Positions 1 through 8,183 of a stretch of 64,000 bases of DNA are shown here, piece by piece. The stretch spans positions 236,084 to 300,083 of the forward strand of contig NZ_BMMV01000001.1 of NCBI RefSeq assembly GCF_014646115.1, written 5' to 3'. A model generated the notes under the pieces. That model saw only the letters and a list, made by a program, of their open reading frames with translations, did no database searches and was not told the DNA's origin. Every line of letters starts with the position of its first letter. Position 1 is the first letter of the stretch. Position numbers and translations under genes: made by a program. Source of the stretch: Streptomyces camponoticapitis (GTDB taxonomy: Bacteria; Actinomycetota; Actinomycetes; Streptomycetales; Streptomycetaceae).

Positions 1-2065
1 GGCCGAGGCGGTCGTTGACACCCTTGAAACCGTCGAGGTCGATGAAGAGCACCGCCGTACCGGGGTCGCCCGCGCGGCGCCCGGAGAGGGACTGCCGGAC
101 CCTCTCGGTGAACAGCGCGCGGTTGGGCAGGTCGGTGAGCGGGTCGTGCTCGGCGTTGTGCTGCAACTGGGCTTGGAGCCGGACGCGTTCGGTGACGTCG
201 CGGCTGTTGAGGATCAGACCGCCCTGGTGCCGGTTGACGGTCGATTCCACGTTCAGCCAGTCGCCCGAGCCCGATTTGAAGCGGCATTCGATGCGGGTGG
301 TGGGCTCTTCCGTGGGAGGGGCGGCGAGGAAGCGTCGTACTTCTCGTTTGACCCGGCCGCGGTCGTCCGGGTGGATGATCGATTCCAGTTCGGCGCCGAC
401 GAGGCCGTCAGCCTCGCGTCCGTAGACCCCGGCCGCCGCCGGGCTGACGTAGTCGAGGGTGCCCTCGGGACCGGCGATCATGATGACGTCGCTCGACCCC
501 TGGACCAGGGAGCGGAAGTGGTTCTCCTTCTGGGCCAGTTCATGGGCGAGCGCGATGTTGTCGACGAGCATGATGCCCTGCCGTACGACCAGGGCGAGGA
601 CGACCGTGCAGCCGGTGAGGACCACCACGCGGTCGACCCGGCGGCCCTCGATGACGTTGTACAGGATCCCCAGGGTGCACACGGCGGCGGCGAGATAGGG
701 CGTGAGGGCGGCCAGGGACCCCGCGATCGGCCTGCTGGAATGCCGGGCGGGGCGAGGGGGCCGCACCGGTGCCGGCTCGGTCTCGGCGGTGCTGCGGACG
801 CCCCAGGGCGCGTAGGCGAGCAGCAGGGAGCCGGCGAACCAGCCCGCGTCGAGCAGCTGGCCCGAGCGATAGGTCTCCCGGAGCAGCGGGGAGGTGAACA
901 GGGCGTCGCACAGGACCGTGAGGGCGAGGGCGGCGATGGCGGAGTTGATGGCCGTACGGCTGCCGGCCGAGCGCCGGAAGTGCAGCGCGAGCACCATGCT
1001 GACGAGGACGATGTCCAGCAGCGGATAGGCGAGGGAGAGCGCGGCGTGGGCGACCGTCTCGCCGCCGACGTGCGTGGTGTGCGCGAGGGCCAGGCTCCAG
1101 GAGAGCGTGAGGAGCGAGCCGCCGATCAGCCAGGCGTCGAGGCAGAGGCAGACCCAACCGGCCTTGCTGACCGGGCGTTTGGCCAGGACGAGCAGCCCGA
1201 CGATGGCGGGCGGCGCGAAGCAGAGGAAGAACAGGTCGGCGAGGGAGGGGCTCGGCACGGGTTTGTCGAGCACGACCTCGTACCAGCCCCAGACCGCGTT
1301 CCCGCCCGCGGCCATGGCTGAGGAGAGCGAGAAGAGCAGCCAGGCGGGCCGGAACTGGCTGTCGTTGCCGCGGGCGTAGAGGAAGCAGGAGACCGAGGCG
1401 ATGAGGGCGGCGAAGCTCAGGCCGAAGTCACCCATGAACAGGGCCACTTCACGAGAGCCCCAGCCGAGGGCCGCGCCGGTGGCGTAACCGCCGCAGATCA
1501 GGGCGAGCAGGAGCTGCGCGAGGAGGCCCGTGCCGCCACCTCCTCCTCCGCCGTCGTTGCCGCCGTCGGCGCCACCGCCCAGGGCGGTGCGGCGGCCGAG
1601 GAGCGCCCCGGGGGCGCTCATGGGGTCACCTCTGAGGGTGTCGCCGTCACCGCCGACGCGCTCGGTGCGGGCGCCGGTGAGATACGGATCGAGGAGATAC
1701 GGGGCCGGGAGAGACGAACCGGCGAGACACGAACCGCCGGGACGCGCGGTGTTGGCGTGTGGGTCACCCGGACGGGCGTCGGCGAGGTCCGCGGCGTCGA
1801 GGTCCGCGGCGTCGAGATGCCCGCCGGTGACGTTCGCGTCCCTGGAACGCGCCTCGGCGGCAGGCACGTTGGCGAGGTGCGCGTCACCGGGTGTGGCCCC
1901 GGCGGGTCCGAAGGCCGTCGTGGGCGGCCCTTCCGCGTCGGATCGTTCGTCCATCGGCAGTTCATCGCCCGTCGCCCCCCTCGGATTCTGATCGCTCCGC
2001 CACGCCGCCCGCACGACGCGGCCCCCAGATCGGGACGATACACCAGACTCGTCACTCAGGGACAT
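1..2065 (-). CDS. Membrane PAS-GGDEF signalling protein (C-terminus outside window)
   Basis: Probable cyclic-di-GMP enzyme anchored in the membrane. Reading down from an ATG at 2063-2065, preceded by GGAGAG, the frame stays open to the window edge (688 residues seen). Residues 1-150 are hydrophilic and rich in Asp, Ala and Pro, with the DAADL unit repeated. Residues about 160-505 contain several hydrophobic segments. A PAS domain begins near residue 515 (HFRSLVQGSSDVIMIAG). The GGDEF domain begins near 638 (HDPLTDLPNRALF) and reaches FIDLDGFKGVNDRLG at the edge. The GGDEF active-site loop itself is not in the window, so cyclase activity, and whether an EAL domain follows, cannot be judged. 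An internal ATG at 1619-1621 would remove the acidic N-terminus. I prefer the longer form because it has a better ribosome site and coding-like codon use. Confidence 0.8.
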   Translation of the reverse strand, partial: MSLSDESGVSSRSGGRVVRAAWRSDQNPRGATGDELPMDERSDAEGPPTTAFGPAGATPGDAHLANVPAAEARSRDANVTGGHLDAADLDAADLADARPGDPHANTARPGGSCLAGSSLPAPYLLDPYLTGARTERVGGDGDTLRGDPMSAPGALLGRRTALGGGADGGNDGGGGGGGTGLLAQLLLALICGGYATGAALGWGSREVALFMGDFGLSFAALIASVSCFLYARGNDSQFRPAWLLFSLSSAMAAGGNAVWGWYEVVLDKPVPSPSLADLFFLCFAPPAIVGLLVLAKRPVSKAGWVCLCLDAWLIGGSLLTLSWSLALAHTTHVGGETVAHAALSLAYPLLDIVLVSMVLALHFRRSAGSRTAINSAIAALALTVLCDALFTSPLLRETYRSGQLLDAGWFAGSLLLAYAPWGVRSTAETEPAPVRPPRPARHSSRPIAGSLAALTPYLAAAVCTLGILYNVIEGRRVDRVVVLTGCTVVLALVVRQGIMLVDNIALAHELAQKENHFRSLVQGSSDVIMIAGPEGTLDYVSPAAAGVYGREADGLVGAELESIIHPDDRGRVKREVRRFLAAPPTEEPTTRIECRFKSGSGDWLNVESTVNRHQGGLILNSRDVTERVRLQAQLQHNAEHDPLTDLPNRALFTERVRQSLSGRRAGDPGTAVLFIDLDGFKGVNDRLG

Positions 2066-2128
2066 AGTTCTTCTACTCTCCGTGACGAGCAGGGGACTTG
2101 TCGATCCCGAGTACGGATCGGCGGTGAC

Positions 2129-3067
2129 TCAGCCGGTGGTGAGCACCTCGTTGCGCAGAGCGTCTCCCGTGGCGTAGCGGGTGAGTTGGTCGGCGAGCAG
2201 GCGCTTGGCGCGCGGCAGGAAGGCCGAGGTGGATCCGCCCACGTGAGGGCTGATGAGGACACCCGGAGCATGCCAGAGAGGGTGGCCCGCCGGGAGGGGT
2301 TCCGGATCAGTGACGTCCAGAGCGGCTTTTATCCTTCCGCTTTCCAGCTCGGCGAGGAGCGCCTTGGTGTCGGCGACCTGGCCGCGCGCGACGTTCACGA
2401 ACAGCGCGCCGTCCTTCATGCGGGCCAGGAACTCGGCGCCCGCCAGGCCCTTCGTCTCCTCGGTGAGCGGCGTCGACACGATCACGACGTCGGCCTCGGG
2501 AAGAAGGTCCGGCAGATCGGTGAGTGCGTGCACCGGACCGCGCTCGGTGGCGCGGGCGGAGCGCGCCACCCGCGCCACCCGCGCGCACTCGAAGGGCGCG
2601 AGCCGGTCCTCGATGGCGGCGCCTATCGAGCCGTAGCCGACGATCAGGACGGACTTGTCGGCGAGCGCGGGGTAGAAGCCGGACCGCCACTCCTCGGCGT
2701 CCTGGCCCCGGACGAAGCCGGGGATGCCGCGCAGGGAGGCGAGGACGAGCCCGATGGTCAGTTCGGCGGTGCTGGCCTCGTGGACGCCCTTGGCGTTGCA
2801 GAGGCGTACGCCGGAGGGAAGCGAGCCGAGGCCGGGGGCCACGTGGTCGATTCCGGCCGAGAGGGTCTGTACGACGCGTACGGAGGTCATCGCGGCGAGC
2901 GGCCGGAGCGCGATGTCCATGCCCTTCATGTACGGGACCACGTAGAACGCGCAGTCGGCCGGGTCCGCGGGGAAGTCCTCGGCCCCGTCCCAGTGGCGGT
3001 AGTCCAGGCCCTCGGGGAGCCCTTCTATCTCGTCGGCCGGGATCGGCAGCCATACGTCTGAAGTCAT
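2129..3067 (-). CDS. D-isomer-specific 2-hydroxyacid dehydrogenase
   Basis: A 312-aa cytoplasmic NAD(P)-dependent oxidoreductase expected to interconvert 2-oxoacids and D-2-hydroxyacids. The nucleotide-binding motif GYGSIG lies at residues 144-149. The family's catalytic residues are all visible: Arg228 in VNVARGQ, Glu256 in DPEPLPAGHPLW, and His275 in ISPHVGG. Length is normal for the family. The start at 3065-3067 (MTSDVWLP) was chosen because the open frame further upstream reads into the divergent promoter and antisense to the neighbouring gene. It is transcribed divergently from the sugar dehydrogenase across a ~200-bp gap. The substrate cannot be told from sequence. Glyoxylate/hydroxypyruvate-type or phosphoglycerate-dehydrogenase-like activities are possible. 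Confidence 0.9.
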   Translation of the reverse strand: MTSDVWLPIPADEIEGLPEGLDYRHWDGAEDFPADPADCAFYVVPYMKGMDIALRPLAAMTSVRVVQTLSAGIDHVAPGLGSLPSGVRLCNAKGVHEASTAELTIGLVLASLRGIPGFVRGQDAEEWRSGFYPALADKSVLIVGYGSIGAAIEDRLAPFECARVARVARSARATERGPVHALTDLPDLLPEADVVIVSTPLTEETKGLAGAEFLARMKDGALFVNVARGQVADTKALLAELESGRIKAALDVTDPEPLPAGHPLWHAPGVLISPHVGGSTSAFLPRAKRLLADQLTRYATGDALRNEVLTTG

Positions 3068-3263
3068 GGTCGGGAGGCTATGCGACGTCCATGGGGGCGT
3101 TGAAGAGCGGGCCCGGGCTTGTGGCGTCCGGAGGGGGCCGGCCGGTGGGCAGGCCCGGCCGGGCGGCGTGGGACTCGTGGCACCGATGCCGGGTCGATGG
3201 GAACCTGGACGCGGCCCGCGGTGTATGAAACGTAGAGACGCAGCCGTCGAAGGGATCAAGACC

Positions 3264-4433
3264 GTGCAACGTGCTCCAGTGACCGCCATGTTGGCCGCAG
3301 CGGCGCTATTCGTGGTGACCGCGTGCTCGTCCTCCGACGGTGGGTCGGAGCCGGGAGGCCCGGCGGGTTCCCCGTCCGCGTCGGTGTCCGACGGGGCGAC
3401 GCCGCCGGACGGCGAGGCGCAGCCGTCGGCCCCGCCCGCGAAGGGCTCGGCGAAGGTGGTGTCCACGCTGACCGAGGGCCTGAAGTCGCCGTGGGGAATG
3501 GCGGCGCTGCCCGAGGGCGATCTGCTGGTCTCCTCGCGTGACGAGGGGACGATCACCCGGGTCGACGCGGAGGATGGGAAGAAGACGGAGGTGGGCGAGG
3601 TGCCCGGGGTCTCCCCGGGCGGTGAGGGCGGTCTGCTGGGCCTCGCGATCTCCCCGTCGTTCGCCTCGGACACCTATGTGTACGCGTACTTCACGACGGA
3701 CTCGGACAACCGCATCGCCCGGATGCTGTACGACCCGAAGAGGCCGGTGGGCCAGCAGTTGGGCGCGCCGGACACGGTCCTGCGGGGTATCCCGAAGGGG
3801 AACATCCACAACGGCGGCCGGATCGCCTTCGGCCCGGACAAGATGCTCTACGCGGGCACGGGCGAGTCGGGCGAGACAGGTCTCTCGCAGGACAAGAAGT
3901 CCCTGGGCGGGAAGATTCTGCGGATGACCCCGGAGGGCGAGCCGGCGCACGGCAATCCGGAGGCGGATTCGGTCGTGTACACGTACGGGCACCGCAATGT
4001 GCAGGGTCTCGCCTGGGACTCGGAGAAGCGGCTGTGGGCGTCGGAGTTCGGCCAGAACACCTGGGACGAGCTCAATCTGATCGAGCCGGGGAAGAACTAC
4101 GGCTGGCCGGAGGCGGAGGGCAAGGCCGGGAAGCCGGGCTTCGTCGACCCGGTGGAGGAGTGGAGGACGAGCGAGGCGTCACCGAGCGGTATCGCCTTCG
4201 CCAAGGGGTCCATCTGGATGGCGGCCCTGCGCGGCGAGCGGCTCTGGAGGATCCCTCTGGCCGGGGTGAAACCGTCGGCCGACGCCCAGGCCTTCCTGGA
4301 GGGCGAGTACGGCCGTCTGCGTACCGTCGTGGCGACCGGGGACGGGGCGCTCTGGCTGCTGACGAGCAACACGGACGGCCGGGGCACCCCGGAGTCGGGG
4401 GACGACAGGATCGTTCGGGTGGACGTCACGTAG
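3264..4433 (+). CDS. PQQ-dependent sugar dehydrogenase-like lipoprotein (glucose/sorbosone dehydrogenase family)
   Basis: A 389-aa protein of the soluble glucose/sorbosone dehydrogenase beta-propeller family (Yli/Asd type), probably lipid-anchored outside the cell. The GTG start is preceded by GAAGG and gives a short signal ending in a lipobox, with Cys21 in VVTACSSS. A Ser/Pro/Gly-rich linker runs to about residue 65. Family motifs include LKSPWGMAALPEGDLLVSSR, GGEGGLLGLAISPSF, HNGGRIAFGPDKMLY, YGHRNVQGLAW and NYGWPEAEG. An ATG 41 bases upstream in the same frame (3225 region) lacks a ribosome site and would put charged residues ahead of the signal. The true substrate is unknown, and many actinobacterial members have no proven PQQ activity. 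Confidence 0.85.
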   Translation: MQRAPVTAMLAAAALFVVTACSSSDGGSEPGGPAGSPSASVSDGATPPDGEAQPSAPPAKGSAKVVSTLTEGLKSPWGMAALPEGDLLVSSRDEGTITRVDAEDGKKTEVGEVPGVSPGGEGGLLGLAISPSFASDTYVYAYFTTDSDNRIARMLYDPKRPVGQQLGAPDTVLRGIPKGNIHNGGRIAFGPDKMLYAGTGESGETGLSQDKKSLGGKILRMTPEGEPAHGNPEADSVVYTYGHRNVQGLAWDSEKRLWASEFGQNTWDELNLIEPGKNYGWPEAEGKAGKPGFVDPVEEWRTSEASPSGIAFAKGSIWMAALRGERLWRIPLAGVKPSADAQAFLEGEYGRLRTVVATGDGALWLLTSNTDGRGTPESGDDRIVRVDVT

Positions 4434-4450
4434 CGGGCGCGCCGGGACAG

Positions 4451-4612
4451 ATGCTGGTGACGTACCACGCAGAGCCGGGCTCGCACTCGTACGAGCGGCT
4501 TCGGCTGCTGGGCCACCTCGCCGCCCGGCGCGACGCCGAGCGGCTGTCGCCGGCCACCGCGCCGGCGGTCGCCGGCAAGCACAGCACTCCCTGGGACGTG
4601 TCTTCGAAGTAG
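4451..4612 (+). pseudogene. Remnant of the C-terminus of an MmyB-like XRE regulator
   Basis: A 53-codon frame beginning MLVTYHAEPGSHSYERLRLL 17 bases after the sugar dehydrogenase. This matches, from memory, the last ~30 residues of the MmyB-type ligand-binding domain of Streptomyces helix-turn-helix regulators (LVVYTAEPGSPS..RL.LL). The DNA-binding N-terminus and most of the domain are absent. Codon use is still strongly Streptomyces-like, so the decay is recent or the piece is still translated. The frame ends inside a long terminator hairpin, with the left arm coding the final residues. The alternative is a genuine small protein. I favour a remnant. Confidence 0.5.
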
Positions 4613-4652
4613 CGCCGTCCGCCCGCAGGCCAGGCGGGACTTCGAAGACACG
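4597..4652. terminator. Bidirectional terminator hairpin between convergent genes
   Basis: Perfect 14-bp inverted repeat: CGTGTCTTCGAAGT at 4597-4610 and its complement at 4639-4652, with a second GC-rich stem (CCGCC/GGCGG) inside. It lies immediately after the stop of the LAL regulator (minus) and at the end of the plus-strand remnant, so it can serve both strands. Confidence 0.75.
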
Positions 4653-4654
4653 AC

Positions 4655-7600
4655 CTAGGGGTGGGTCGGTTCCAGATCGCTGAAGAGCTGGAGCCGGTGC
4701 GCCATCGCCGCCGCCTCCGTACGGCCCGAGACGCCGAGCTTGGCCAGGATGTTGGAGACGTGCACGCTCGCCGTCTTGGGCGAGATGTACAGCTCCTCGG
4801 CTATCTGGCGGTTGCTGCGGCCCTCCGCGACCCGGCGCAGGACGTCCTTTTCGCGCGGGGTCAGGCCCAGTGAGCTGACGGCATCGGCCTGCGGGTCGGG
4901 TGCCGGGGCGAGCCGGGGGGTGGTGGCGAGGCTGATCCGGGCCCGGCCGGCGAGGAGTTCGGTCTGCTCCACCAGGAAGCGCGCGCCGAGCGCCTTCGCC
5001 GTGGTGTGGGCCTGGACCAGGAGGGCGGCGGCGTGCTCCCGGCCGGCGGACGCGTCGAGGAGGTCCGCCGCCCAGCGATAGCGGGCGTTGGCCAGCTCGT
5101 GCGGCCGGGCCAGCGCCTCGAAGGCGGCAGCCGCGCGGGCCCACAGTTTCGGGGCGACGATGCCGTCGGCGCGGGCGAGTTCGGCTTCGAGCAGCAGGTC
5201 GTACGCCTGCCAGACCGGGACGACGGCGGGCAGCCGCTTCGCCTGGTCGCGGACGGTCGCCAGGATCGCCTCCCGTCCCGCGTCGGCTTCCGGCAGTCCG
5301 CGCGCGTCGGCTTCCATCCCGGCCACGGAGCAGAGCAGCGGCAGCGCGTACCGCTGCATGCCCGGCGGGAAGCCGTGCGCGACGACCTGTTCGAACTCGG
5401 CGCGGGCCTCGGCGAGCCGGCCCTGCCGTGCGGCGCTGACCATCGCCAGTCTGGTCGGGCCGATCACATGCTGCGGCTGTGGGTCGTGCGGCCCGAAGAC
5501 CGCGCGGGCCAAGGCCACTTGGCTCTCCGCCTCGGCGAAGTCGCCGCGCCCGAGGGCGAGCGTCGCGCGCCGTACGGCCACCAGGGCGCGTGCCTTGGGG
5601 GCGTGTGCGATCCGGGCCGCTTCGTCGATCGCGGTCTGAACCTCGGTCCAGCGGCCGAGCGAGAAGAGGGATTCGCTCAGGTTGGCCCGGACCCAGGCCT
5701 CCTTGTCGGTCAGACCCCGCTGATGGCAGAGGGTGATGCCCAGTTCGGCGGCGGCGACCGCCTCCTCGGAGCGGCCCACGCTCTCCAGTGTGGACGGCAG
5801 GTTGATCGTGATGCGGCCCAGGAGCGGGAGGGCGGCGACATTGCCCAGTTCGATGACGCGGTCCCTCACCGCGTACATCTCGGCAAGTCCCTCCTCGATC
5901 GATCCCGCCTCCGTGGTGAGCCAGCCGCGCGTGATCCTGGCGTTCAGCTCGATGTTCTCCGCACCGACCAGGCGCGCGTACTCCACGGCGCGGTCGGCGG
6001 CGGCCAGGCTGTTGGCGCCGGGACGGTGCAGGGCTCCCCAGCTCGCGACGTCGGAGAGGACCGAGGCGTGCACGGCGGACGGCGGGAGGCCGAGCACCAG
6101 GTCCTGGGCGGTGGCCAGTTCGGCCCAGCCGTCGCCGCGTGAGAGGTCCTGGACCAGCCGGGAGCGCTGGGTCCAGAACCACGCGGCGCGCAGCGGGTCG
6201 TCCACGGTCTCCAGCACCCGCATGGCCTTCTTCGACAGCGCCAGGGCCCGCTCCCGGTCGCCGCCCGAGCGTGCCGCGACGGTCGCCTCGGACAGCAGGT
6301 CGAGGTAGCGCAGCGGGGCGCTCGCGTCTTCCCCTGCGGGCGGGTGGACCTCGGTGTCGTCCGGGGGTCTGAGGCACGCGCGTACGGACTCGGGCGCCGC
6401 GTCCCACAGCTCCATGGCGCGCTCCAGCAGCCGCAGTTGCTCGGCGTGGGCGTAGCGCCGGCGGGCCTCGACGGAGGCGAGCAGGACGACGGGCAGGGCC
6501 TTCGCCGCGTCGTGCGCGTAGTACCAGTAGCTGGCGAGGCGGGTGGTGCGTTCGTCGTCGCGTACGAGGGAGGGGTCGGCCTCCAGGGCTTCGGCGAGGC
6601 GGCGGTTGAGCCGGGAGCGTTCGCCGGGGAGCAGGTCGTCGCTGATGGCCTCGCGGACGAGGGAGTGCCGGAAGCGGTAGCCGTCGCCGTCCGCCGTGAT
6701 GAGGAGGATGTTCGCGCCGACGGCGGCGCGCAACGCCTCGATCAGGTCGTCCTCGGAGAGCTGCGCGACGGCCAGCAGCAGGGGGAACTCGACGGTGGCG
6801 CCGCCCTCGGCGACGATCCGGGCGACCCGCTGGGCGTTCTCCGGCAGCGTCTCGACACGGACGAGCAGCAGATCGCGCAGGGAGTCGGTGAGTCCGGAAC
6901 GGCAGCCGGACTCGATCGCGACGGCGAGTTCCTCCACGAAGAAGGCGTTGCCGTCGGAGCGCCCGAAGATCTCGTCGACCAGTTGGGGGGCCGGCTCGTC
7001 CCCGAAGATGCCGCGCAGCTGCCCTCTGACCTCGGCGTGGCTGAAGCGGGAGAGCTCGATCCGGCTGACCGTGCGCAGCCGGTCCAGCTCCGCGAGGAGC
7101 GGACGCAGGGGGTGGCGGCGGTGGATGTCGTCGGCGCGGTAGGTGGCGATGACCAGGAGCCGGCCGCGCCGCAGCGTGCGGAAGAGGTAGGCGAGCAGAT
7201 GGCGGGTGGAGGCGTCCGCCCAGTGCAGGTCCTCCAGGACGAGGACGACCGTACGGCCCGCGGCGACGCGCTCCAGCAGCCGGACGGTGAGTTCGAAGAG
7301 GCTGGCCCTGCCGTGCTCGCCCAGGGCGCCGCTCTCCGAGGGGCCCAACTCGGGCAGGATCCTTGCCAGTTCGCCTTCCTGGCCCTCGGCCGCCGCGGCG
7401 ATCTCCTCGGGCAGGCGGCGCCGCAGGCCGCGCAGGGCGGCGGAGAAGGGCGCGAAGGGCAGCCCGTCGCCGCCGATCTCCACGCAGCCGCCGATCGCGA
7501 CGACGGCGCCGTCGTCGCAGGCCACGGAGGTCAGCTCCTCGATGAGCCTGGTCTTGCCGACCCCCGCCTCACCGCCGACGAGCATGGCCTGCGGCTCGCC

Positions 7601-7699
7601 GGCGGCGGCGCGGGCGAGCGCTTCGGTCAGCAGGGTCAGCTCGCCGTCGCGACCGACGAACACGGGACTGACGGACTTGGTCTCCACGATCCCGAGCAT
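4655..7699 (-). CDS. LAL-family (large ATP-binding LuxR) transcriptional regulator
   Basis: A 1,014-aa regulator. Near the N-terminus is an AAA/NB-ARC-like ATPase with Walker A GGEAGVGKT and Walker B VLVLEDLHWAD. The centre is a long alpha-helical, TPR-like region. The C-terminus is a LuxR-type helix-turn-helix (GLTPREKDVLRRVAEGRSN, then IAEELYISPKTASVHVSNIL). Such proteins couple ATP or ligand binding to promoter activation, and many control secondary metabolism or sugar use. The start MLGIVETKSV at 7697-7699 puts the family's FVGRDGEL motif near residue 15, as is usual. The frame stays open upstream to 7813, but that stretch overlaps a perfect hairpin and reads as non-coding. There is no obvious dedicated target operon. 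The nearest neighbour on the same strand is a 57-aa protein gene. Confidence 0.92.
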   Translation of the reverse strand: MLGIVETKSVSPVFVGRDGELTLLTEALARAAAGEPQAMLVGGEAGVGKTRLIEELTSVACDDGAVVAIGGCVEIGGDGLPFAPFSAALRGLRRRLPEEIAAAAEGQEGELARILPELGPSESGALGEHGRASLFELTVRLLERVAAGRTVVLVLEDLHWADASTRHLLAYLFRTLRRGRLLVIATYRADDIHRRHPLRPLLAELDRLRTVSRIELSRFSHAEVRGQLRGIFGDEPAPQLVDEIFGRSDGNAFFVEELAVAIESGCRSGLTDSLRDLLLVRVETLPENAQRVARIVAEGGATVEFPLLLAVAQLSEDDLIEALRAAVGANILLITADGDGYRFRHSLVREAISDDLLPGERSRLNRRLAEALEADPSLVRDDERTTRLASYWYYAHDAAKALPVVLLASVEARRRYAHAEQLRLLERAMELWDAAPESVRACLRPPDDTEVHPPAGEDASAPLRYLDLLSEATVAARSGGDRERALALSKKAMRVLETVDDPLRAAWFWTQRSRLVQDLSRGDGWAELATAQDLVLGLPPSAVHASVLSDVASWGALHRPGANSLAAADRAVEYARLVGAENIELNARITRGWLTTEAGSIEEGLAEMYAVRDRVIELGNVAALPLLGRITINLPSTLESVGRSEEAVAAAELGITLCHQRGLTDKEAWVRANLSESLFSLGRWTEVQTAIDEAARIAHAPKARALVAVRRATLALGRGDFAEAESQVALARAVFGPHDPQPQHVIGPTRLAMVSAARQGRLAEARAEFEQVVAHGFPPGMQRYALPLLCSVAGMEADARGLPEADAGREAILATVRDQAKRLPAVVPVWQAYDLLLEAELARADGIVAPKLWARAAAAFEALARPHELANARYRWAADLLDASAGREHAAALLVQAHTTAKALGARFLVEQTELLAGRARISLATTPRLAPAPDPQADAVSSLGLTPREKDVLRRVAEGRSNRQIAEELYISPKTASVHVSNILAKLGVSGRTEAAAMAHRLQLFSDLEPTHP

Positions 7700-7735
7700 C
7701 GCACAAGGGTCTGACAGTGCGGCACTCGTTATCGC

Positions 7736-7776
7736 GGCGGTCGCCGCACGTGCCGATGGCACGTGCGGCGACCGCC
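7736..7776. terminator. 19-bp perfect hairpin upstream of the LAL gene
   Basis: Arms GGCGGTCGCCGCACGTGCC (7736-7754) and its exact complement (7758-7776), loop GAT. It lies 50 bases after the stop of the minus-strand 57-aa gene and 36 bases before the LAL start. A rho-independent terminator for the small gene is the simplest reading. Each arm contains GCACGTGC, so a binding site or a leader attenuator for the LAL gene is also possible. Confidence 0.65.
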
Positions 7777-7826
7777 GGTCCGATGTCTTCAGGAGGCCGG
7801 GGCGGGCGCCCATCTTCCTGCGCCCG

Positions 7827-8000
7827 TCACGCCGCGCGTGCGAAGCGGCCGCGGTGCGAGTCCACCCGCCCCTCGCCCCTGTCGCGGGCGTTTCGCGCCG
7901 CCTCCTTGCGGGCCTTGCGGACCTGGCGGATCAGCCGCCGGTTGTCCGCCTCGCTGATCAGCTCGGCCGCCCGCATCTGGTGCATCTCGTACTCGAACAT
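7827..8000 (-). CDS. Small basic protein of unknown function (57 aa)
   Basis: Starts MFEYEMHQMRAAELISEADN and ends RGRFARAA. The start codon is preceded by a strong ribosome site (AGGGGAG, 5 bases away). Codon third positions are nearly all G or C, and the frame is bounded by a terminator hairpin downstream, so I regard it as a real gene. The sequence is highly charged and predicted helical, with an RQVRKARKEAARNARD basic stretch. It has no signal or membrane segment. I do not recognise a named family. Similar short Arg-rich proteins occur beside LuxR-type regulators in Streptomyces, but I cannot assign a role. Confidence 0.65.
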   Translation of the reverse strand: MFEYEMHQMRAAELISEADNRRLIRQVRKARKEAARNARDRGEGRVDSHRGRFARAA

Positions 8001-8108
8001 CTCGACTCCCCTGTTACGAAGTGTTGTGGCGTCCTGCGATGCCTCAACATTCGTCTCCCAGGGGGTGCGCCCGCATCGGGCGAGTGCCGCATCTTCGGGG
8101 CGCGAAGG

Positions 8109-8179
8109 ACTTAGGCGGACCGGCCGGGAGTCCGGGCGGGGCCTAAGGCCCCGCCCGGCAGGCGCGGTACCGCCTAAGT
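8109..8179. terminator. Nested terminator hairpin
   Basis: Outer arms ACTTAGGCGG (8109-8118) and its complement (8170-8179). The inner perfect 12-bp stem CCGGGCGGGGCC (8132-8143) pairs with 8147-8158 across a TAA loop. It begins 5 bases after the stop of the minus-strand 228-aa membrane protein and is probably its terminator. Confidence 0.75.
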
Positions 8180-8183
8180 CGCC

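Noticed and set aside
1618..2055. A 145-codon minus-strand frame overlapping the GGDEF gene's N-terminus
   Set aside because: The translation is a Pro/Arg/Thr/Ser-rich shadow. The neighbouring frame gives an acidic, coding-like sequence running straight into the GGDEF protein.
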